Assembly: GCA_016790575.1 (NCBI GenBank)
Contig: JAEUOU010000029.1
Span: 1-64,000 of the forward strand
Reading direction: 5' to 3'
Length of the DNA: 64,000 nt
Source: Burkholderiaceae bacterium
GTDB taxonomy: Bacteria; Pseudomonadota; Gammaproteobacteria; Burkholderiales; Burkholderiaceae_C
Shown: positions 45,682 through 54,416 of the stretch, one piece after another
Position numbering within the stretch: the stretch's first letter is position 1
Layout of the letters: the number at the start of each line of letters is the position of its first letter
Notes under the pieces: generated by a model
Database searches by the model: none
What the model saw: only the letters and a program-made list of their open reading frames with translations
Told to the model about the DNA's origin: nothing
Made by a program: the position numbers and the translations under genes

Positions 45682-46515
45682 ATGCGCTGTCAAACCGCTG
45701 TCGCCGCCACCTTGCTGGCAAGCCTGCTGGCCGCCTGTGCCGGTGGCCGCACGAGCGGGTCCGGGCGCCCGGACCCGACGGTCGCCGACTTGCTGGCGGG
45801 TGTGCTGCCCGCCGACGCGCTGCTGCTGGGCGAACAACACGACGCACCCGACCATCCGCGCTGGCAACACGCCGCCGTCGCGGCGCTGGCCGCGCAAGGC
45901 CGCCTTGCCGCGCTGGCCCTGGAAATGGCCCCGGCCGGCACGTCCACCGCCGGCCTGGCGCCCGACGCCGACGACCCCGCGGTGCAAGCCGCGCTGCGCT
46001 GGGACGCGCGGGCCTGGCCCTGGTCGCGCTACGGCCCCGTGGTCATGACCGCGGTCCGCGCGGGCGTTCCGGTTCTGGGCGCCAACCTGCCGCAGGAGGG
46101 CAACCGGAACGCTATGCTGAACATAGCGCTGGATGACCATTTAACGCCGGGTATGTGGCAAAAGCAGCAAAAATCCATTCGCGAAGGGCATTGTGGGCTG
46201 CTGCCCGAAGCCCGCATCGTGCCGATGACCCGAGTCCAGATCGCGCGTGACGCGGCAATGGCCGCCACCGTGCTCAGCGCGCGGCAACCGGGCCGCACGG
46301 TGCTGTTGATTGCCGGCAACCAGCATGTGGACCGGACCATGGGGGTGCCCACCCATCTGGGCGCCGCCATCGCGGCGCGCAGCGTGGCCCTGCGGCCGGC
46401 GGGCATGGCAGCGCCCGCCGTCGACAAGGTCTGGGCCACGGCTGCGGTGCCCGCCGTCGACCACTGCGCCGCGCTGCGCCGGCAATGGGGCAGCAACGCG
46501 GCATCGCCACGCTGA
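45682..46515 (+). CDS. ChaN-family (Tiki/TraB-related) lipoprotein
   Basis: A 277-aa lipoprotein: signal peptide with lipobox LLAAC. Family motifs LLLGEQHDAPDH, LALEMAPAG and LLIAGNQHVDR place it in the ChaN superfamily, whose members bind haem or act as metalloproteases. Divergent from the AbrB-family gene. Residues ~143-165 are encoded by a reverse-orientation copy (F) of the dispersed repeat, in a region where the motif spacing is not conserved. Confidence 0.85.
   Translation: MRCQTAVAATLLASLLAACAGGRTSGSGRPDPTVADLLAGVLPADALLLGEQHDAPDHPRWQHAAVAALAAQGRLAALALEMAPAGTSTAGLAPDADDPAVQAALRWDARAWPWSRYGPVVMTAVRAGVPVLGANLPQEGNRNAMLNIALDDHLTPGMWQKQQKSIREGHCGLLPEARIVPMTRVQIARDAAMAATVLSARQPGRTVLLIAGNQHVDRTMGVPTHLGAAIAARSVALRPAGMAAPAVDKVWATAAVPAVDHCAALRRQWGSNAASPR
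46106..46182 (-). repeat. Dispersed box-plus-hairpin repeat, copy F (inside ChaN-like gene)
   Basis: On the minus strand: CATACCCGGCGT, TAAATGGTCAT, then the 7-bp hairpin CGCTATG/CATAGCG (46128-46110). It is read through in frame by the ChaN-like gene on the plus strand. AT-rich against the surrounding very GC-rich codons. Confidence 0.75.
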
Positions 46516-46521
46516 ACGGTT

Positions 46522-47553
46522 TCAGGCGGCGGACAGGCCGGCCGCGATGCCGACGGCCGCCAGTATCGCGATCCAGGCGGTTTCCGCCAGCAGGAGGGCC
46601 ACGGGCGCCCAACCCAGACGCAGCAGATCTTCAAAACTGGTCTTGATGCCGGCAGCCGCAATGGCGATCACCAGGAAACTGCGTGATGCCGCGCCCGCCG
46701 CGGCCACCAGCTCCGCAGGCACCAGGCTGGTGGTACCCAGCATCATCAGCGCGACAAAGGCCAGCAGGAAACCCGGCACCAGCGGCACGTCGGCGCCGGG
46801 TTCGACAGCATCGGCTGGCGGGCGCAGCACCACTGCGACCAGCATCACCACCGGCATGAGCAATGCCACCCGCAGCAGCTTGACGACCGTGGCGCTGTCG
46901 GCGGCTGCGGTGTCGCCGGCGCTCGACAGCATCATGCCCGCCGCCACCACCTGGGCGACGTCATGAATCGTCGCGCCGAAAAAGACGCCCGCCTGCGCCG
47001 GACTCCAGCCCGCGATCCGCACCAGCACCGGGTACAGCACCATGGCCACCGTGGACAACAAGGTCACGCCGACCACGGCCAGCAAGGTGAAGCGTTCGTT
47101 GTCCCGGGTGCGGGGAAGCACCGATGCCACGGCCAGCGCTGCCGAAGCGCCACAGATGCCGACCGCGCATCCGGAGATCAGGCCTTCGGCCGCCGGGCGC
47201 CTGAGTCCGCGGGCCAGCAGCAGACCCAGGCCGACGGTGGTCGCCACGCCCCCGATCACCAGCACGGCAGTGCCCCAGCCCAATGCACCGACCTGGGCCA
47301 GGGTGATACGCAGACCCAGCAGCGCCACGCCCGCCCGCAGCAGGGTTCGGCTGGCGAAATCCAGCCCGGGTTTCACCCGCTCATCGCGCGACAGGAAATG
47401 CAGGGCCAGCCCGATCAGCAAGGCATACAGCAGTTGCGGGCCGCCTTGATGGTCGGCAATGAACCCCGCCGCCAGTGCCACCACACCGGCCAGCAAGACC
47501 CCCGGCGCCAGCGCCCGCGCGGCCTGCAGCCGGGGGGCGGCGCCGGGATTCAA
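46522..47553 (-). CDS. YeiH-family (UPF0324) membrane protein, putative sulfite/sulfonate-linked exporter
   Basis: A 343-aa protein with about ten TM helices. Family motifs: GCAVGICGASAALAVASVLP and GATIHDVAQVVAAG (as in YeiH). Some relatives are encoded in sulfonate-degrading operons and are thought to export sulfur oxyanions, which is not proven. The start is TTG at 47553, overlapping the carboxyltransferase stop by four bases (TTGA). A longer in-frame ORF inside that gene was discarded. Confidence 0.85.
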   Translation of the reverse strand: MNPGAAPRLQAARALAPGVLLAGVVALAAGFIADHQGGPQLLYALLIGLALHFLSRDERVKPGLDFASRTLLRAGVALLGLRITLAQVGALGWGTAVLVIGGVATTVGLGLLLARGLRRPAAEGLISGCAVGICGASAALAVASVLPRTRDNERFTLLAVVGVTLLSTVAMVLYPVLVRIAGWSPAQAGVFFGATIHDVAQVVAAGMMLSSAGDTAAADSATVVKLLRVALLMPVVMLVAVVLRPPADAVEPGADVPLVPGFLLAFVALMMLGTTSLVPAELVAAAGAASRSFLVIAIAAAGIKTSFEDLLRLGWAPVALLLAETAWIAILAAVGIAAGLSAA

Positions 47554-49136
47554 TCGGCCACCGCCACCGGCCGGCTGGTGCGCACCACTTCCCAGGCGTC
47601 CAGCACCCAGTCGCACAGCAGCGCGCGGGTTTCGCGCGGGTCGATGATGTCCAGGATGCCGAATTTCTCGGCGGTGCGGAAAGGCGAGGTCATGGCCAGG
47701 TAGAAGGCTTCGAGTTCGGCGCGTTTGGCCGCCGGATCGGGCGCGGCGTCGATTTCGGCCTTGTGCGCCGCCATCACACCGCCTTCGATCGGGATCGAGC
47801 CCCAGCGCGCCGAGGGCCAGGCGACCCGGAAGTTCAGCGCTTCGCCGTACTTGGGCGCGTGCAGCGCGCCGGCCATGCCAAAGCAGCGGCGGATCAGCAC
47901 CGAGGCCCAGGGCGAGCGGCAGGCGTTCAGGGCCTCGCCCACCCGGGTGGCACCCAGCAGCGTGCCGCCCAGTTCGGCCTCCAGCCCGGTCTGGTTGCCC
48001 GGCTGGTCGACAAAGTTGACCACCGGCAGGCCGAACAGGCTGCACAGCTTGACGTGGCGCTCCATCTTGTAGGCCGCCTGGGTGGTCATGGCGCCGCCCT
48101 GCACCTTGGGGTCGTTGGCGATCACACCGACCGGGATCCCGTTCAGCCGCGCCAGCGCGGTGATCACCGAGCCGCCCTGCCAGCGCCCGATCTCGAACAC
48201 CGAGCCCTGGTCCATGACCGCCGCCAGGATGCGGCGCGGGTCGTAGATCTTGCGCCGGTCGCGCGGAATGGCGTCTTTCAGCCAGTCGTCGGCCCGGTTC
48301 GGGTCGTCGGTGGGCTGGGTGACCGGCGGCAGGTGAAAGACGCTGCGCGGCAGGTAGCTCAGGAAACGGCGCACCTGGGCCAGCGCGTCGGCTTCGTCCT
48401 CGGCCTCGTTGTGCACCAGCGCACTTTTGCGGTGCACGCGGTGGCCGCCCAGGTCGTTCTTGTCGACATCCTGCGCGTAGGCCTGGCGCACCACGTGCGG
48501 GCCGGCGGCCATCACCTGCGCCTGCTCACGCACCATCACCGAAAAGTGCGACGACAGCACCTTCACCGCGCCCTGCCCGGCGCAGGCGCCCAGCGCCACA
48601 CCGACCACCGGCACCGTCTGCAGCAGTTCATTGGCGGGCCAGCTCGGGTATTCGGGAATCTTGGTGCCGCCGATCTGCATCAGCAGCTTGACGCTGCCAC
48701 CGGCGGAATCGACCAGGCGGATCAGCGGAAAGCGCAGCTGGTGCGCCATGCGTTCGATGTAGATCCACTTGTCGGCAATCGTGGCCTCGGACGAGCCGGC
48801 GCGGATGGTGAAGTCGTCCACGTGCAGGCCCACCTTGCGGCCTTCGATCAGGCCGGTGCCGGTGATGGCATTGGTGGGATCGAGCCGCTCGAATGCGCCA
48901 TCGCGGCTGTAGTGGCCCTTGCCGGTGATGCGGCCGAACTCACGGAACGTGCCTTCGTCCAGCAGCGCGGCAATGCGTTCGCGCGCATTCAGGCGACCGC
49001 TGGCCTTGAACTTGGCCAGGGCCTCGGGGCCGCCCATGGCCAGGCTGTGGGCGCGGCGCTGCGCCAGCTCGGCCAGTTCGGCGGCCCATTCGCCGGCAGG
49101 CTCGAAGGTCCGCGCGGCAGGCTGGGGGGGCGTCAT
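47550..49136 (-). CDS. Acyl-CoA carboxyltransferase subunit (propionyl/methylcrotonyl-CoA type)
   Basis: A 528-aa protein with two crotonase-fold halves of the carboxyltransferase: N-half with GRITGKGHYSRDGAFER and SAGGSVKLLMQIGG, C-half with NFVDQPGNQTGLEAE and oxyanion glycine motifs. It transfers CO2 between biotin and an acyl-CoA. No biotin carboxylase is encoded in the window. It sits in an operon with a biotin carrier, a CaiB-type CoA transferase, a Bug receptor and a YeiH protein; the direction of the reaction (carboxylase or decarboxylase) cannot be read from sequence. Confidence 0.9.
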   Translation of the reverse strand: MTPPQPAARTFEPAGEWAAELAELAQRRAHSLAMGGPEALAKFKASGRLNARERIAALLDEGTFREFGRITGKGHYSRDGAFERLDPTNAITGTGLIEGRKVGLHVDDFTIRAGSSEATIADKWIYIERMAHQLRFPLIRLVDSAGGSVKLLMQIGGTKIPEYPSWPANELLQTVPVVGVALGACAGQGAVKVLSSHFSVMVREQAQVMAAGPHVVRQAYAQDVDKNDLGGHRVHRKSALVHNEAEDEADALAQVRRFLSYLPRSVFHLPPVTQPTDDPNRADDWLKDAIPRDRRKIYDPRRILAAVMDQGSVFEIGRWQGGSVITALARLNGIPVGVIANDPKVQGGAMTTQAAYKMERHVKLCSLFGLPVVNFVDQPGNQTGLEAELGGTLLGATRVGEALNACRSPWASVLIRRCFGMAGALHAPKYGEALNFRVAWPSARWGSIPIEGGVMAAHKAEIDAAPDPAAKRAELEAFYLAMTSPFRTAEKFGILDIIDPRETRALLCDWVLDAWEVVRTSRPVAVAD

Positions 49137-50134
49137 TTGGCGGCGGCTCCGAGCGAGCCGACCAGTTGCTGCGTCGATGCCAGTTCGGATTGCAGATAGC
49201 GGTGCGAATCCACGTAGCCTTTGAACATCGGCTTGTTGCCCGATTTTTCGACCAGCGCGATCCATTCCGGCGAGGCGGCCACCTTGCGCAGCGCGTCTTC
49301 CCAGAAGCGGATCTGCTCGGCGTCCACCCCCGCCGGCAGCAACACGCCGTTGTAGCTCACGTAGTCGGCCGCCACGCCCTGCTCGCGCCAGGTTTTCACC
49401 CCCGCCAGCGGGCCGGTGCCGTGCTCGGGTGCGGCGCTCGCGATCATGCGCACCTTGCCCGCCTGCACCTGCGGCACGACGGTGGGGCCGGTGGCGGACA
49501 CCACGTCCACATGGCCGCCCAGCAGCGCGGTCATCGACTCACCGGACGAGCGGAACGGCGCAATGGTGAGTTTGGCCACATCCACTCCGGCCGCCTGCAG
49601 CGGCTTGACGATGGCCAGGTGGGTGTTGAGTCCGCGCAGCGGGGCCACGGCAATCTTCAGCGCCGTGGGGTCGCGCTTGAGCGCATCGACCAGGTCTTTG
49701 GCCGTCCTGAGCGGTGAATCGGCCCGCACCGCGACCAGGGTGGTTTCTTCCACCAGCATGGCGACGGGCACGTACTCGCGCATGTCGGCCTTCAGGATGC
49801 CGGTCACCTGGCCGGCGATGCTGCCGGTGTGAAAGGTGCCCAGCACATGGGCGTTGCCGGGGGCGCGCTGCAGCTGCTGCAGCGCCAGCAGGCCGGCGGC
49901 ACCCGGCTTGTTGTCGGCCACCACGGTCTGGCCGTTGACGAGCTTGAGGGTCTCCAGCGCGGTCTTGATGCCGCGGGCGTACAGGTCCACCGAGCCGCCG
50001 GCCGCGACGCCGATGACGTAGTTGATGTTCTGGGTCGGTTTCCAGCCGGCCTGGGCCCAGGCAGCGGGCGGCAAGGCCAGCGCACCGCCCACAAGGGCCA
50101 GCGATTGGCGGCGGTTGATAGCAGTGGATTTCAT
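49133..50134 (-). CDS. Bug-family (TctC) periplasmic solute-binding protein
   Basis: A 333-aa tripartite-tricarboxylate-type receptor. Tat-like leader INRRQSLALVGGALALPPAAWAQ (1-28), then the Bug fold: YVIGVAAGGSVDLYAR, DNKPGAAGLLALQQL, TGPTVVPQVQAGKVR. These proteins bind organic acids. Cognate TctA/TctB membrane subunits are not in the window. ATGA overlap with the carboxyltransferase gene; GGAGA precedes the ATG. Confidence 0.92.
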   Translation of the reverse strand: MKSTAINRRQSLALVGGALALPPAAWAQAGWKPTQNINYVIGVAAGGSVDLYARGIKTALETLKLVNGQTVVADNKPGAAGLLALQQLQRAPGNAHVLGTFHTGSIAGQVTGILKADMREYVPVAMLVEETTLVAVRADSPLRTAKDLVDALKRDPTALKIAVAPLRGLNTHLAIVKPLQAAGVDVAKLTIAPFRSSGESMTALLGGHVDVVSATGPTVVPQVQAGKVRMIASAAPEHGTGPLAGVKTWREQGVAADYVSYNGVLLPAGVDAEQIRFWEDALRKVAASPEWIALVEKSGNKPMFKGYVDSHRYLQSELASTQQLVGSLGAAAK

Positions 50135-50187
50135 CGGGTTCTCCTGCGGGGGATACGGGTTGGGAAACGGATGGCGACGTGGGGCGT

Positions 50188-51414
50188 TCAAGGCCCGGCG
50201 GGCAGGCGTATGGCGCCGGCGGCTGCCAGCTCGGCGATGCGCTCGGTGCTGAGGCCCAGGTCTTCGGCCAACACCGCGCGGGTGTCGGCCCCGAGGTCGG
50301 GGCCGGTGTGGCGGATGCCGCCCGGCGTGGCCGACAGGCGCGGCACCACGCCGGACTGCGTGGTGTGGCCCAGCACCGGGTGCGGTACGGCCTGCAACAT
50401 GTCGCGGGCGCGGAAGTGCGGGTCGGCGTAGATGTCGGCGATGGTGTAGACGCGGGTGGTCGGCACCTCGCCTTCGCGCAGCAGCGCCTCCAGCGGCTCG
50501 GCGTCGTGCTGGCGCGTCCAGTCGGCGATGAGGGCGTCAATGGCCTTCATGTTCTCCGGCCTGCCGCGTGCCTGGATGGTCTCGAAGCGCGGGTCGGTCA
50601 GCAATTCAGGTTGCCGCATCAGCGCCACCAGCCGGCGCCAGGTCGGCTGGCTGTTGGCGGCGATCAGCACCCAGCCGCCGTCGCGGGTGGGGTAGGAGCT
50701 GTTGGGCGCCATCGAGGGCAGGTTGGAGCCTTCGCGCATTGGCACCACACCCAGCTTTTCGTGCGCCGGCACGATGGGCTCCATCTGCGTGAACGCCGCC
50801 TCATACAGCGCCACATCGACCACCTGGCCTTTGCCGGTGCTGGCGCGGGCATGAATCGCGGCCATCGCTCCGAACGCGGCATAGACCGACGACAAATAGT
50901 CGGTGGTGGCCAGCGCCACCCGGGCGGGCGGCCGGTCGGGGTCGCCGGTCATGTGGCGCACACCGCCCACCGCCTCGCAAATGGCGCCGTAGCCCGGGCG
51001 TTCGGCGTACGGCCCGGTCTGGCCGTAGCCGCTGATGCGCACCATCACCAGGCCGGGGTTGCGCACCGACAGCGCATCATAGCCCAGGCCCAGGCGCTCC
51101 AGCACGCCCGGGCGGTTGTTTTCCACCAGGATGTCGGCGCCGGCGATCAGCTGGAAGGCGAGCTCGCGTCCGCCCGGCGTCTTCAGATCCAGAGCCACCG
51201 AGCGCTTGTTGCGCAGGATGGACGCCGCGTACAGCGACACGTCGCCGACATGCTGGCCCATCTGGCGTACCGGATCGCCCTCGGGCGGCTCGATCTTGAT
51301 GACGTCGGCGCCGAAGTCGCCCAGCAGCCGGGTGCAGGCGGGCCCGGCAATGGTGGTGCAGATTTCGATGACCTTCAGGCCAGCCAGCGGGCCCGGAGTC
51401 GGCGTGGTGTTCAT
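50188..51414 (-). CDS. CaiB/BaiF-family CoA transferase
   Basis: Class III CoA-transferase, 408 aa, that moves CoA between acids. Typical N-terminus LAGLKVIEICTTIAGPACTRLLGDFGADVIKIEPP (in parts), and the catalytic aspartate is probably D172 in ALATTDYLSSVYAAFG. It overlaps the GntR gene by four bases (ATGA). It would activate the acid substrate of this operon. Confidence 0.93.
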   Translation of the reverse strand: MNTTPTPGPLAGLKVIEICTTIAGPACTRLLGDFGADVIKIEPPEGDPVRQMGQHVGDVSLYAASILRNKRSVALDLKTPGGRELAFQLIAGADILVENNRPGVLERLGLGYDALSVRNPGLVMVRISGYGQTGPYAERPGYGAICEAVGGVRHMTGDPDRPPARVALATTDYLSSVYAAFGAMAAIHARASTGKGQVVDVALYEAAFTQMEPIVPAHEKLGVVPMREGSNLPSMAPNSSYPTRDGGWVLIAANSQPTWRRLVALMRQPELLTDPRFETIQARGRPENMKAIDALIADWTRQHDAEPLEALLREGEVPTTRVYTIADIYADPHFRARDMLQAVPHPVLGHTTQSGVVPRLSATPGGIRHTGPDLGADTRAVLAEDLGLSTERIAELAAAGAIRLPAGP

Positions 51415-52160
51415 GGCTGGTCTCCTGGGTGGGCCGGCAACCCGAGCTGGCGGATGGCCTCTTCGCCGGATTCTTCAATGCGCTGTCGGGTCAGTGCGAC
51501 CATGCGCTCGACGTCGCCGCGCGCCAGCGCGGTGGTCGCCTCGCGCCACAGCCGGGCCGAGCGCTGGCGGCGTTCCACCGAGGCCAGACCCAGCTTGCTG
51601 TAGCGCAGCGTCTGCAGCGACAGCGCCGTCAGCATGCGCTGCAAGCGGCGGTTGCCGCACTGGCGGGCGCACAGGATCATCAGCCGGTAGGCGGTCTCCG
51701 CGTAGTCGTCACCGCCGTCCTCCGCAGTGGACAGGACTTCCAGCCGGGTCACTCCGGCTTCCATCAGGGTCAGGATTTCCGGGCTGGGCCGCGCAGCAAT
51801 CTTGCGCACCACCAGCTCAAAAAGACCAGCGCGCACTTCCAGCAGTTCCCGCAATTCGCTGGCGGTGAGATCGGTGACGATGGCGCCGCGGCGCGGCAAC
51901 AGGGTGGCCAGCCCTTCGCGCTCCAGAATACGCAGCGCCTCGCGGATCGGTCCGCGGCTGACGGCAAACTCGTCGGCGAGCTCCTGTTCGCCGATGCGGG
52001 CACCCGGCGGCATGGCGCCTGACAGGATGCGGTCGCCCAGACGGGCGGCGATCTGCTCCGAAACGGTCAAGGTCGGGTCAGACTGGTCGGCGAAAAGGCG
52101 GAAGGCGACTGCGCCCTCCCACTGCGCAAACCGGTCGACGGGCAAGTCGGTGGTCTTCAT
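51411..52160 (-). CDS. GntR-family (FCD) transcriptional regulator
   Basis: A 249-aa regulator with an N-terminal winged helix (EQELADEFAVSRGPIREALRILEREGL; core SRGPIREALRILEREG) and a C-terminal all-helical FCD ligand domain. Second gene of the operon it probably controls; a near-perfect GntR-type palindrome lies upstream of the first gene. The start is ATG 52160; a longer form would overlap the biotin carrier. Confidence 0.9.
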   Translation of the reverse strand: MKTTDLPVDRFAQWEGAVAFRLFADQSDPTLTVSEQIAARLGDRILSGAMPPGARIGEQELADEFAVSRGPIREALRILEREGLATLLPRRGAIVTDLTASELRELLEVRAGLFELVVRKIAARPSPEILTLMEAGVTRLEVLSTAEDGGDDYAETAYRLMILCARQCGNRRLQRMLTALSLQTLRYSKLGLASVERRQRSARLWREATTALARGDVERMVALTRQRIEESGEEAIRQLGLPAHPGDQP

Positions 52161-52167
52161 GTCCGTG

Positions 52168-52380
52168 TCAGCCGATTTCCGCAATCACCTGGTCATCCGT
52201 GACAGCCTCGCCTTCGGCGACCAGAACCGCGTTGACCCGTCCGGCAGCGGGTGCACAGACCGGAATCTCCATCTTCATCGATTCGACAATCACCAGCGTG
52301 TCACCTTCGCTGACGGTCTGGCCCACCGCCACCTCGACCTTCCAGACACTGCCGGAAACTTCTGCATAGACCTTGGGCAT
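52168..52380 (-). CDS. Biotin carboxyl carrier-like protein (biotinyl domain only)
   Basis: A 70-aa single lipoyl/biotinyl domain with the biotinylation motif ESMKME and lysine K36. It is the mobile carrier for the carboxyltransferase two genes downstream, and the substrate of BirA. First gene of the operon reading toward lower coordinates. Confidence 0.92.
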   Translation of the reverse strand: MPKVYAEVSGSVWKVEVAVGQTVSEGDTLVIVESMKMEIPVCAPAAGRVNAVLVAEGEAVTDDQVIAEIG

Positions 52381-52403
52381 GTGGATTCCTTTGCTTACGT
52401 TGT

Positions 52404-52417
52404 GATTGTTAACAATC
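52404..52417. promoter_or_regulatory. GntR-type palindromic operator
   Basis: GATTGTTAACAATC is a perfect 14-bp palindrome 23 bases upstream of the biotin carrier start. FCD-type GntR regulators usually bind such ATTGT-ACAAT palindromes, so it fits as the operator of the regulator encoded in the operon. Confidence 0.7.
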
Positions 52418-52527
52418 TTAGCGAGATTAAAGCCCGAGGCCTCGCGGGTTTACCCGGGGTGCTTTGTCCGCGCCCGGGCCTGTCCAATCCATCGTCAAGC
52501 AAGGGCCATGCTGCGACAATTCCTGCC

Positions 52528-53376
52528 ATGAGTCATGCGTACGTTCTCACCCTTTCCTGCCCGGACCGCCCGGGCATCGTTCATGCCGTCTCCGGTTTTC
52601 TGCTGGAGCGCGGCGGCAATATCGAAGAAGCCGCGCAATACAACGACCCGGACACCGGCCTGTTTTTCATGCGGGTGCAGTTCGCCTGCAATCAGGTCAC
52701 CGACGAGGACCTGAAATTGCAGTTGCGGCTGTTTGCCGAGCCGTTCCGGATGCAGCTGAGCCTGCACACCCTGCGCCAGCCGATGCGGGCGGTCCTGCTG
52801 GTCAGCAAGGAAGGCCATTGCCTCAACGACTTGCTGTTCCGCTGGAAAAGCGGGCTGCTGCCGCTGGACATCCGCGCGATCATCAGCAACCACCGCGACT
52901 TCTACCAGCTGGCCGCCAGCTACAACGTGCCCTTCCACCACATCGTGGTCAACAAGGACAACAAGGCGCAGGCTGAGGCGCGGCAGTTCGAGATCATCGA
53001 GGCGGAAGGCGCCGAGCTGGTGGTGCTGGCGCGTTACATGCAGATCCTCAGCGACGAGATGTGCCGCAAGCTGGCCGGTCGCGCCATCAACATCCACCAC
53101 AGCTTCCTGCCCAGCTTCAAGGGCGCCAAGCCCTACTACCAGGCGCACGACCGCGGCGTGAAGCTGATCGGCGCCACCGCCCACTATGTGACCGCCGACC
53201 TGGACGAAGGCCCGATCATCGAGCAGGACGTGGCCCGGGTGGACCACAGCAAGACGGTCGACGACCTCACCGCCATGGGCCGCGACACCGAAAGCCAGGT
53301 GCTGGCCCGGGCGGTCAAATGGCACAGTGAACACCGGGTGCTTCTCAACGGGCACAAGACAGTGATTTTCCGTTGA
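52528..53376 (+). CDS. purU: Formyltetrahydrofolate deformylase
   Basis: Hydrolyses 10-formyl-THF to formate and THF, feeding PurT-type purine synthesis. 282 aa: N-terminal ACT domain (DRPGIVHAVSGFLLERGGN) and C-terminal formyltransferase fold with INIHHSFLPSFKGA and DLDEGPIIEQD. ATG 52528 starts at the ACT domain; a long upstream extension is antisense to the GntR operon and rejected. Confidence 0.96.
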   Translation: MSHAYVLTLSCPDRPGIVHAVSGFLLERGGNIEEAAQYNDPDTGLFFMRVQFACNQVTDEDLKLQLRLFAEPFRMQLSLHTLRQPMRAVLLVSKEGHCLNDLLFRWKSGLLPLDIRAIISNHRDFYQLAASYNVPFHHIVVNKDNKAQAEARQFEIIEAEGAELVVLARYMQILSDEMCRKLAGRAINIHHSFLPSFKGAKPYYQAHDRGVKLIGATAHYVTADLDEGPIIEQDVARVDHSKTVDDLTAMGRDTESQVLARAVKWHSEHRVLLNGHKTVIFR

Positions 53377-53413
53377 CGCCGATGGCGCCCTGATCAACCC
53401 TCCGGAGGCTCGC

Positions 53414-54283
53414 ATGGCCCTGCGCATCCCACCCATCCAGTGTCTGCTGACCTTCGAGGCGCTGGCGCGCCTGCGCAGCGTCACGCAGGCGGCCGAGGAA
53501 CTGTGTGTGACGCCCAGCGCCGTCAGCCATCGGGTGCGCCAGCTGGAACAGATCCTGGGCACCAAACTTTTCGGGCGGGCGGATTTCTCGCTCACGACCG
53601 AGGGCAGCGAGTATCTGGCCCATGTCCGCGAGGGGCTGTCGGCGCTGGAGCGGTTTCCCAGCCAGGCGGCCAGCCCGGGGCGGCGCAAACTGCGCATCGC
53701 CGTGACACCGACCTTCGCCCGCTCCATCCTGATGCCGCGCTTGCGCCAGTTTTTCGAGGCCTATCCCGAAATCGACCTGACGCTGCAGGTCAGCATCCCA
53801 CTGCTGGACGTGGTCGCCGAAGACGCCGATCTGACCATCCGCTTTGGCACCGGCCGGTATGCCGATGTGGAGCATGTCTGCCTGTTCAAGGACGAGGTCA
53901 CCCCCCTGGCCTCGCCGGCCTGGGCGCGGGAGAACGGGCCCTTCGAACATGCCGCCGACCTGGAGGGCCAGACCCTGCTGCGCAGCCCGCTGGAGCCGTG
54001 GCGCACCTGGTTCGCCGCCCACGATCTGGACTGGCCGGAGCCGGTGGACGGATCCTCGTTCAACGACATCGGGCTGATGTGTGACGCTGCCGCGCAAGGC
54101 CTGGGCGTGGGACTAGTCCGGGTTCGCCTGGGTGCGCCCTGGCTGGAAAACGGATCGCTGGTGCGGCTTTACCCCCGCACCGTCCCCAGCCCCCATGCCC
54201 ACTACCTGTGCTGGCGCACCGGCGCGATGGACCGGTGGGAATGCGCCACCTTCGCCCAGTGGCTGCGCCAGAGCTTGGCCTGA
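53414..54283 (+). CDS. LysR-type transcriptional regulator (GcvA-like)
   Basis: A 289-aa LysR regulator: N-terminal winged helix (LTFEALARLRSVTQAAEELCVTPSAVSHRVRQLEQILG, core SVTQAAEELCVTPSAVSHRV) and a C-terminal effector domain. It shares features with GcvA (GLGVGLVRV region). A CGGAGG site precedes the ATG. Target unknown; the FAD-dependent dehydrogenase downstream is the nearest candidate. Confidence 0.92.
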   Translation: MALRIPPIQCLLTFEALARLRSVTQAAEELCVTPSAVSHRVRQLEQILGTKLFGRADFSLTTEGSEYLAHVREGLSALERFPSQAASPGRRKLRIAVTPTFARSILMPRLRQFFEAYPEIDLTLQVSIPLLDVVAEDADLTIRFGTGRYADVEHVCLFKDEVTPLASPAWARENGPFEHAADLEGQTLLRSPLEPWRTWFAAHDLDWPEPVDGSSFNDIGLMCDAAAQGLGVGLVRVRLGAPWLENGSLVRLYPRTVPSPHAHYLCWRTGAMDRWECATFAQWLRQSLA

Positions 54284-54416
54284 GCGCCCGCGCCGCAACA
54301 CCTGTGCGTGGCCGGCCCCGCCCGCCGTGGCTTCACAAATGCGTGTTGCTTTCTTCACGCCGCGCGACCGGCTTCTGTCGTACAGTGACCACCACTGTCG
54401 TCCGGAGTGAGCCCCA

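Noticed and set aside
47475-49199. Long plus-strand ORF opposite the carboxyltransferase
   Set aside because: The carboxyltransferase reading is strongly supported by motifs and operon overlap; the antisense ORF has none.
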